Assembly (NCBI RefSeq): GCF_021390515.1
Contig: NZ_JAJUXI010000014.1
Coordinates: 151,978-215,977 of the forward strand
Reading direction: 5' to 3'
Source: Dyadobacter sp. CY326
GTDB lineage: Bacteria > Bacteroidota > Bacteroidia > Cytophagales > Spirosomataceae
Length of the DNA stretch: 64,000 nt
The notes below the pieces were generated by a model that searched no databases, was not told the DNA's origin, and worked only from the letters and a program-made list of their open reading frames with translations. A program made the translations under genes and the position numbers. This document shows positions 58,587 to 64,000 of the stretch, in pieces (position 1 is the first letter of the stretch; each line of letters starts with the position of its first letter).

Positions 58587-58600
58587 TATGCCATTTCGAT
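58562..58600 (-). terminator. Intrinsic terminator of the YceI-like gene
   Basis: Read on the minus strand, ATCGAAATGGCAT (58600-58588) pairs with ATGCCATTTCGAT (58582-58570), 13 bp perfect, with an ATTTG loop, followed by TTTTTTTATA. Confidence 0.85.
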
Positions 58601-58640
58601 CCGATTGAGTCTATTTGTAATTCGGCCTCCCCGCCAAAAG

Positions 58641-59270
58641 TTATTTAACCGCCCCTTGCTTCGGAGCGCCTGAAAGTTTCAGATGAATAGCGACATCGTT
58701 GTAAATGTAATGTCCCTCAGCTTTCGGGTCGGTTGCATAATTCATGCCCCATTTCGTGCGATCAATGCTGAACTTGGCTTCTGTTTGCAGTGCATTGGCG
58801 CTTACATTGATTTTGGCAGGAAAAGTAACCGGATGCGTCTGGCCAATCATCGTAAAATCCCCGGTTACCAGAAAATTGGCACCCGCAACGGCGGCAGTGT
58901 CTTTGCCGCTATACGGCTCAATTTTAATGATCTTGAAAGCAGCCACCGGGTGGAGCGCAATGTTGAAGAAATCAGCGCTTTTCAAATGTTCAAGCAATTG
59001 CGGTTTTACAGCATCCGGCAGGTTGAAATTCTTGATTGAAGCAATGGGAATAACAAAGGAGCCACCCGTAACCTTGCCATTTTCAACTTCCAGATCTTTG
59101 CTTTTTACAGCAAATGATCCTGTATTTGCATTGTTGGGCATTGCGCCTTTCCATTCGGCAACGGACGTTTCCTCATTCAAAACATACTGCTGCTTTTTTA
59201 CAACTTCGTCTTCTTTGCAGCCTCCCCAAATGATGGCTGCTGTGATTGCGGATAAAATGATTGTTTTCAT
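58641..59270 (-). CDS. YceI-family lipoprotein
   Basis: A 209-residue protein with lipoprotein leader MKTIILSAITAAIIWGGCKE; Cys18 is the likely lipidated residue. The remainder is a YceI-like lipocalin barrel that binds isoprenoid-type lipids: AEWKGAMPNNANTGSFAVK, SADFFNIALHPVAAFKI, NFLVTGDFTMIGQTHPVTFP and RTKWGMNYAT are its hallmarks. It ends before a strong terminator. The following 269 bases upstream of its start are intergenic. Binding partner unknown. Confidence 0.92.
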   Translation of the reverse strand: MKTIILSAITAAIIWGGCKEDEVVKKQQYVLNEETSVAEWKGAMPNNANTGSFAVKSKDLEVENGKVTGGSFVIPIASIKNFNLPDAVKPQLLEHLKSADFFNIALHPVAAFKIIKIEPYSGKDTAAVAGANFLVTGDFTMIGQTHPVTFPAKINVSANALQTEAKFSIDRTKWGMNYATDPKAEGHYIYNDVAIHLKLSGAPKQGAVK

Positions 59271-59572
59271 GTCTAATAAATGTTTTGTTTTTTTGACAAA
59301 ACTCTACTTTACATTCGCTCACCGCATTTCCGTATGTATTGAATTGCAAATTTCGCCTACCGAATTGCGATAAATTACGCTCACTCATACTTTCACGCTT
59401 TCAGCCAAAAAGCACGTCACAATGTCTGAAAGCCATAAACTGCTCGTTATTGCAGTTCGGTCAGGCTTTTTGTCAATCTGGTGAAATGATCATTGATTTG
59501 CGCAGCCAAGGCGGCAATATTTGCAGTAAACCCTAGGCAATGGCTGCTTGTAAAGCGGAAGAATTACGAAAA
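59271..59572. other. Divergent intergenic region of about 300 bases
   Basis: Between the YceI-like gene (-) and the second LytS-type kinase (+). On the plus strand TTTG (59497-59500) and AATATTTG (59516-59523) form a one-mismatch promoter with a rather short 15-base spacing. No strong hairpin and no other open gene were seen. Confidence 0.4.
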
Positions 59573-60649
59573 ATGTCAAAGTTTGAAGAAATATTAAAAA
59601 GCCCCATCACCAAGAAAGATGTATGGGTTTTGTTTGTGTGCCTGCCTTATTTCATCACGCTCGCATATCTGCTTTTCGGACCGAGATATCTGGATGAAAT
59701 GCATGTTTTTATTTATGCAACATTAACTGTTTCAGCCGTTTGGGTAATTTCCTGGCGGCTGCACATTCTTGCGGGACATTACATGCGGGTGGCAATGCAG
59801 GGCGTACAGCAAACGACTTACCGGCTGCTGGTTTCGGTTTCCATTTACATTGCGCTGACGGGCGTCATTGCCTGCGCGTTGTTTTACGGTTTTTATGCGA
59901 CGGGATTTCTAGGTTATCAGTTTGATCTGGGAAATTTCATTGCCGCAATGCTGTGTGGCCTGCTGATCAATCTTGTGGCAACGAGCTTTTATGAAGGTTT
60001 ATACATTTTTGAACGCTGGCGCGACACAATGCTTGAAGCAGAAAACCTGAAACTGGAAGCGGAAAAGCTGAAAAAAGCAAACTTGCAAAGTCAGCTCGAT
60101 GGGTTGAAAAGTCAGGTTAACCCTCATTTTCTGTTTAACAGCCTCAATTCCCTTTCCGCGCTGATCCACAAAGATCCTGACAAAGCGGAGCTTTTTTTGG
60201 ATGAGCTGAGCAAAGTTTACCGCTATCTTCTCCGCACCAACGAGCAGGAACTGACCACACTTTCAGCGGAGATCAAGTTTGTCCATTCTTATTTTCATTT
60301 ACTCAAAACGCGTTATGCTGAGGGAATTGCGCTGGACATTCAAATTGACAATTCCTATGAGGAGCATCTTCTGCCTCCGCTGACATTGCAAATGCTCCTC
60401 GAAAATGCAGTGAAGCATAACGTTATTTTAAAAGAAGAACCTTTGATCATTTCAATCAAAACAGACGAGAACGACAACCTGATCGTCAGCAACTCGCTCC
60501 ACAAAAAGCGGCTCGTGGTGCAGTCGAATAAAGTAGGATTGGCAAACATTTCAACAAAATACAGGCTGCTGAACCAGCCCGACATCATTATAAGCAATTC
60601 CGACAACACATTTACGGTGATCATTCCATTGATAAATAATTTAAAATGA
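59573..60649 (+). CDS. LytS-family membrane histidine kinase, second pair
   Basis: A 358-residue His_kinase-type kinase with four to five hydrophobic segments (about 20-150), a coiled coil (AENLKLEAEKLKKANLQSQL), the His box VNPHFLFNSLNSLSALI and the N box LTLQMLLENAVKHN. It begins MSKFEEILKSPITKKDVWVL. An upstream in-frame ATG at 59540 would add 11 residues and cannot be excluded. It overlaps its LytTR partner by four bases, the same layout as the pair at 48.8-50.6 kb. Confidence 0.92.
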   Translation: MSKFEEILKSPITKKDVWVLFVCLPYFITLAYLLFGPRYLDEMHVFIYATLTVSAVWVISWRLHILAGHYMRVAMQGVQQTTYRLLVSVSIYIALTGVIACALFYGFYATGFLGYQFDLGNFIAAMLCGLLINLVATSFYEGLYIFERWRDTMLEAENLKLEAEKLKKANLQSQLDGLKSQVNPHFLFNSLNSLSALIHKDPDKAELFLDELSKVYRYLLRTNEQELTTLSAEIKFVHSYFHLLKTRYAEGIALDIQIDNSYEEHLLPPLTLQMLLENAVKHNVILKEEPLIISIKTDENDNLIVSNSLHKKRLVVQSNKVGLANISTKYRLLNQPDIIISNSDNTFTVIIPLINNLK

Positions 60650-61425
60650 AGATTTTAATCGTCGAAGATGAGGACCTGGCGGTGGACAAACTCAAAGCAA
60701 CACTGAAAAAAGTAGACACCGCTGCGCGCGTGATCGGCATAACGGCAAGCATCACGTCGACGGTTAAGTGGCTGGCAACCAACCCAAATCCCGACCTGAT
60801 CCTGATGGACATTGAGCTGGCAGACGGACAGAGCTTTGAAATTTTTGATCAGATCCGTGTCAAAACGCCGGTCATATTCATTACTTCTTATGACGAATAT
60901 GCATTGCGCGCATTCAAGGTCAACAGCATTGATTATTTATTAAAACCGGTTCAGAAAGAAGATCTCAGCGCAGCGCTTGACAAATACAGAAGTTTCAAAG
61001 AAACATTCGGGCAATCCTCTGAAAATCAAAATACGAACATTGAGAAGCTTGTGCAAGAACTGCAAAACCAGTTTCAGCCGAAGGAATATCGCAAACGGTT
61101 TTTGGTAAAACACATCCAGAAGTTGGTTTCTGTTGAAGTTGAGGCCATTTCATACTTTTTCAGCGAAGAGCGGATCAGCTTTTTTAAAACATATGACGAC
61201 AAACAATTCATCGTCGATTACAATATGGATGAGCTGGAAGAACTGCTCGATCCCGCCGCATTTTTCCGCATCAGCCGGTCGGTTATCATTTCTGTCAAAG
61301 CCGTAAACCAGATCAGCGACTATTTCGGTCACCGACTTGCATTGAAGTTGCAGCCCGGTTTCAGTAAAGAAAGCATTGTAAGCCGCGAAAAAGTGCAGGC
61401 TTTTAAGGTTTGGATGGGCAAATAA
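60646..61425 (+). CDS. LytTR-family response regulator, second pair
   Basis: A 259-residue regulator. Receiver motifs are IVEDEDLA, the phosphoacceptor in DLILMDIELADG and YLLKPVQKED; the LytTR domain (about 150-259) has FLVKHIQKLVSVEVEAISYF and FFRISRSVIISVKAVNQISD. It shares the string DEYALRAFKxNSIDYLLKP with the regulator at 49801-50574, indicating duplication of the pair. Its stop is four bases from the convergent NarL-like gene. Confidence 0.94.
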   Translation: MKILIVEDEDLAVDKLKATLKKVDTAARVIGITASITSTVKWLATNPNPDLILMDIELADGQSFEIFDQIRVKTPVIFITSYDEYALRAFKVNSIDYLLKPVQKEDLSAALDKYRSFKETFGQSSENQNTNIEKLVQELQNQFQPKEYRKRFLVKHIQKLVSVEVEAISYFFSEERISFFKTYDDKQFIVDYNMDELEELLDPAAFFRISRSVIISVKAVNQISDYFGHRLALKLQPGFSKESIVSREKVQAFKVWMGK

Positions 61426-61429
61426 TGTT

Positions 61430-62101
61430 TCAATTTCCGCGCAAAGCGAGACTAATCAATTCGGCCGTGTTCCTGACATTGGCTTTTTTCATGATGCTGG
61501 CGCGCTGATTGGCGACGGTGTTGGAGCTGATATCAAACTTTTCGGCGATGTCCTTGCTGCTCATGCCTTCGGTCAGGCATTTCAGAATTTGCTGTTCGCG
61601 CGGTGTGATCATTTTCCAGATCGACCGGTCATTGCTGCCTTCTTCAAGCTCGACCTTTGGTTCCGGAATTCGGGCAATTTGTTTCAATAAGTTCTTGATA
61701 ATCAACGAAGATGCATAAGGAGGAAAATATAGTTCGCCCTTCGCAATGCTGCGAATGGCTTTCAACATTTCGTCGCGACTGGTGTCTTTCTGCAGATAAC
61801 CCGCAGCGCCATGCACTGCGGAGGAAACCATATATTCCGCATTATTATGCATGCTGAAAACCAATATTTTGACATGCGGGAACGCGGGCACTATTTGCTT
61901 TATGACCTCAATTCCGGACATTTTTGGCATCGTCAGATCCAGCAAAATCAGATCCGGACTCAAATCTTCAATCATATCCCAAACTTCATCGCCATCTGAC
62001 GCCTCACCTGCGATTAACAGGTCTTCCTCATCTTCTAAAAGGGTTATAATTCCTTGTCTTACAACTGAGTGGTCATCAACAACTAAAATCCGGATGGGCA
62101 T
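61430..62101 (-). CDS. NarL/FixJ-family response regulator
   Basis: A 223-residue transcription factor. The receiver has LVVDDHSVVRQG, phosphoacceptor Asp in LILLDLTMPKMSG, and the Lys of GYLQKDTSRD. The LuxR-type helix-turn-helix is ITPREQQILKCLTEGMSSKD followed by NTVANQRASIMKKANV. It is the last gene of the nirD-kinase-regulator operon and is presumably phosphorylated by the NarX-like kinase encoded 25 bases upstream. Confidence 0.94.
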   Translation of the reverse strand: MPIRILVVDDHSVVRQGIITLLEDEEDLLIAGEASDGDEVWDMIEDLSPDLILLDLTMPKMSGIEVIKQIVPAFPHVKILVFSMHNNAEYMVSSAVHGAAGYLQKDTSRDEMLKAIRSIAKGELYFPPYASSLIIKNLLKQIARIPEPKVELEEGSNDRSIWKMITPREQQILKCLTEGMSSKDIAEKFDISSNTVANQRASIMKKANVRNTAELISLALRGN

Positions 62102-62126
62102 GTATGAATGTTTTTTGGATTAATAA

Positions 62127-63557
62127 TTATAAATCAACCCGGACGATCAGGTTTGTTCCACTGTCCACTTTTGAAACAATTTCGATTTCACCGTTCAGCA
62201 GCTGCGTCCTTGTGCGGATGTTTTCCATGCCGTTTCGGGAAAGAAATATTCCGTCTTCTGATTTCAAATTACTAATTAAAAAACCTTTTCCGTCATCTGA
62301 AATTTCCAAAACAATCCGATTCTTATTATGGTCCAACTTTATCTTGATCTTATCCGCATTGGCATGCTTCACTGCATTGTTCAGCGCTTCCTGGGCAATG
62401 CGATAAAGCCCAATTTCCATTGGACGGCTCATTTCAATGCGCTTGTTTGTATCGCCGTCAAACTCTATTTTGATTCCCGATAAATCGGCGGTTTGCTCGC
62501 AAAGCAATCGCAATGCGGCATTCAGTCCAAAATCGCTCAGCACGGAAGGCATCAAATTGAAGGAAATTTGCCGCGTTGTCTGAATGATATCCTGAATGAG
62601 CGCAACCAGCTGTTCAAATCTTTTCTGATGTTTTTCATCCAGAAATTGCACCGATTTGAGCTTTTCTGCATGCAGTTTGAGTCCGGTCAGCATTTGGCCA
62701 ATGCCGTCGTGCAGTTCGAGTGCAAAGCGCTTTCGCTCTTCCTCCTGCCCTTCAATCAACGCACCCGCTCTAATGCGGTCCTCGGCCAATTGCAGTTCAT
62801 ATTTCTCTTCTTCGACGCGGAGCAATTCGTTTTGCGCTTCAAGGAGCTGGCTATTCGCTTCCTTTAATTTTTGATTAGAAAGTTGCAACGCATTTTCAGA
62901 CTCGGTCAGCATTCTGACGACACGACGGGTTGTATTCACCACCGGTCTGAAAATCAAAAGGCCTTCCGCGAACAGCACGAGAATGGTCATAATGTCCAGA
63001 ATCCATTCAATCCGTTCCAGATTTTCCAGTCGCTGGACGCTTTCCTTGTCAAATTGGAAGACAATCTTGTCCATTTTGTCAAGAAACAATGGTTCTTTCT
63101 CCAAAATGGCATCGAGTGCCTGCTGCTTGGCGGGCAGTGTCGTCGCGGAGTCATTGACAGATGTAAAATTTACGTAAATGCTGTCAAAAACCGGCGTCAG
63201 ATCAAGGAACATGGAGTCGAGCTGCGCGCTTTTCCAGGTCACCAGTCCGTTTTCAACCGGCAGTTTTTTATTGGCAAGATTTTCGTGACTTTCCTTCCAA
63301 ATCTTCAAGAGCGCGGCAAAATCAGCTGTGTCCTTATGCTTCATTTCCCCGACATTGAGGATAGCGAGTTTGGTGAGTCGCTGGCTCAGCATTCGCTGCC
63401 TTCCGGCGACGTTCACCATCCGGCTATCGTGGTTCAGGTTGTTAATCGTTCTGCGAATCAGAAATAATCCGCTGATCGTCAGCATGGCCACAACGCATAA
63501 TGCAACAATGTAAAACCTTGTCAGACTGCTTGCTACGCTCTTGTCGAGTCTCTCCAT
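62127..63557 (-). CDS. NarX-like sensor histidine kinase (PilJ-type input)
   Basis: A 476-residue membrane kinase. TM1 is IVALCVVAMLTISGLFLI (about 17-34). The periplasmic domain starts with DSRMVNVAGRQRMLSQRLTK, the PilJ/NarX-type P-box-like signature, and continues as helices to about 185. TM2 is ILDIMTILVLFAEGLLIF. A coiled coil leads to the HisKA_3 box ERKRFALELHDGIGQMLTGL and an ATPase domain with LYRIAQEALNNAVKHA, VLEISDDGKGF and RNGMENIRTR. In NarX this periplasmic domain binds nitrate or nitrite. Neighbouring nirD supports a similar ligand (inference). Confidence 0.92.
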   Translation of the reverse strand: MERLDKSVASSLTRFYIVALCVVAMLTISGLFLIRRTINNLNHDSRMVNVAGRQRMLSQRLTKLAILNVGEMKHKDTADFAALLKIWKESHENLANKKLPVENGLVTWKSAQLDSMFLDLTPVFDSIYVNFTSVNDSATTLPAKQQALDAILEKEPLFLDKMDKIVFQFDKESVQRLENLERIEWILDIMTILVLFAEGLLIFRPVVNTTRRVVRMLTESENALQLSNQKLKEANSQLLEAQNELLRVEEEKYELQLAEDRIRAGALIEGQEEERKRFALELHDGIGQMLTGLKLHAEKLKSVQFLDEKHQKRFEQLVALIQDIIQTTRQISFNLMPSVLSDFGLNAALRLLCEQTADLSGIKIEFDGDTNKRIEMSRPMEIGLYRIAQEALNNAVKHANADKIKIKLDHNKNRIVLEISDDGKGFLISNLKSEDGIFLSRNGMENIRTRTQLLNGEIEIVSKVDSGTNLIVRVDL

Positions 63558-63561
63558 TCGC

Positions 63562-63906
63562 TCATATTCCGATGTAAACGAGGTTTTCTTTGACCATCAC
63601 CGGAAAGGTATTGATTTTATAGGAATCATCATTGAGGCATTGTCCGCTTTGCAGGGAAAAGGTTTTTTTGTGAAAAGGACAAGCCACTTTCGGCTCACCT
63701 TCATGGCTCCCGATCATCCCGCGCGACACGGCCATTTGCTGGCGGTGGGGACATTGATTATCGGTTGCATACCATTCGCCTCGTCGCGCGAAGTTGAAAA
63801 TTGCGATTTGCCGACCATCGATCAGCGCGCAGCCGCCGCCATCTTCGGGAATGTCACTGACGTGGCAAGCGATGTGCCAGGTTACTTGTGTTTGTGTTGT
63901 TTGCAT
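63562..63906 (-). CDS. nirD: Nitrite reductase small subunit-like Rieske protein
   Basis: A 114-residue Rieske [2Fe-2S] protein. The ligand boxes are NQCPHRQQM (Cys, His) and ACPFHKKTFSL (Cys, His), as in NirD of cytoplasmic NADH-nitrite reductase. The large subunit nirB is not in the window; it may lie beyond the right edge, or this may be a stand-alone NirD-like ferredoxin. It is followed four bases later by the NarX-like kinase, so catalytic and sensory functions are co-expressed. Confidence 0.85.
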   Translation of the reverse strand: MQTTQTQVTWHIACHVSDIPEDGGGCALIDGRQIAIFNFARRGEWYATDNQCPHRQQMAVSRGMIGSHEGEPKVACPFHKKTFSLQSGQCLNDDSYKINTFPVMVKENLVYIGI

Positions 63907-63930
63907 GGGGTTGTAAGTTAGTTTGTGGTT

Positions 63931-63990
63931 CCTCCCCGGGTTGAAACCCGGGGGAATGATATCGGTCGCCGCTGACGCGGCTTTTTTAGA
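63931..63990. repeat. REP-like double hairpin at the right edge
   Basis: CCCCGGGT (63934-63941) pairs with ACCCGGGG (63946-63953), loop TGAA. After 14 bases GCCGC (63968-63972) pairs with GCGGC (63977-63981), loop TGAC, followed by six T. The GGGTTGAAACCC core resembles small intergenic repeats of Cytophagales genomes. One copy is visible here, so its repetitive nature is inferred from recollection. Confidence 0.5.
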
Positions 63991-64000
63991 AACATCGCCA

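Overview
The window looks like a chromosomal segment from a Bacteroidota member of the order Cytophagales, most likely a Dyadobacter-like Spirosomataceae. This rests on several traits: promoters of the Bacteroidota type (TTTG about 18-23 bases upstream of TAnnTTTG), the thrS-infC-rpmI-rplT order, a TonB-dependent receptor, LytS/LytTR pairs, a eukaryotic-type (GT3) glycogen synthase, a GH140-type hydrolase and DUF937/DUF6169-like proteins. No species claim can be made from sequence reading alone. No tRNA, rRNA, CRISPR array, insertion sequence or prophage was seen.

Layout. 1-2.8 kb: translation genes thrS (5' truncated by the window edge), infC, rpmI, rplT. 2.8-9.3 kb: a DUF937-like protein, a twin-arginine phospholipase C behind a palindromic promoter, dnaK, and a small protein coupled to a short-chain dehydrogenase. 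9.4-17.4 kb: a secreted esterase/peptidase (-), VanZ-like protein (+), glucose-6-phosphate isomerase (-), a multi-pass HGSNAT/DUF5009-like protein (-) and glycogen synthase (+). 17.4-18.3 kb: a candidate small RNA or shared terminator and a DUF3800 protein.

18.3-47.5 kb (minus strand): 23 consecutive co-directional genes with no gap over 67 bases, several overlapping. In transcription order they are four NTF2/SnoaL-fold genes, a DJ-1/PfpI protein, a ThDP-dependent enzyme, a GMC oxidoreductase, two more NTF2-fold genes, a second DJ-1 protein, a VOC protein, an AGE-family epimerase, STAS, glycogen debranching enzyme, STAS, RsbW-like ATPase, a membrane nSTAND-WD40 protein, a TonB receptor, a GNAT protein, an Npt-like transporter with HEAT repeats, a propeller sensor kinase whose phosphoacceptor His is replaced by Asp, a soluble histidine kinase, and a receiver-PP2C phosphatase. 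The downstream half has the parts of a partner-switching signalling circuit. The upstream half looks like a small-molecule (carbonyl/keto-acid) pathway. This array is the best candidate here for an undescribed system.

47.8-64 kb: a degenerate receiver-GAF protein with a LytS/LytTR pair, a BlaI/BlaR1-like pair with two adjacent palindromic operators, a Gfo/Idh/MocA protein, a TPR protein, a small overlapping gene pair (DUF6169-like), a GH140-type hydrolase, a YceI lipoprotein, a second LytS/LytTR pair, and a nirD-NarX-NarL-like operon. A REP-like double hairpin lies at the right edge.
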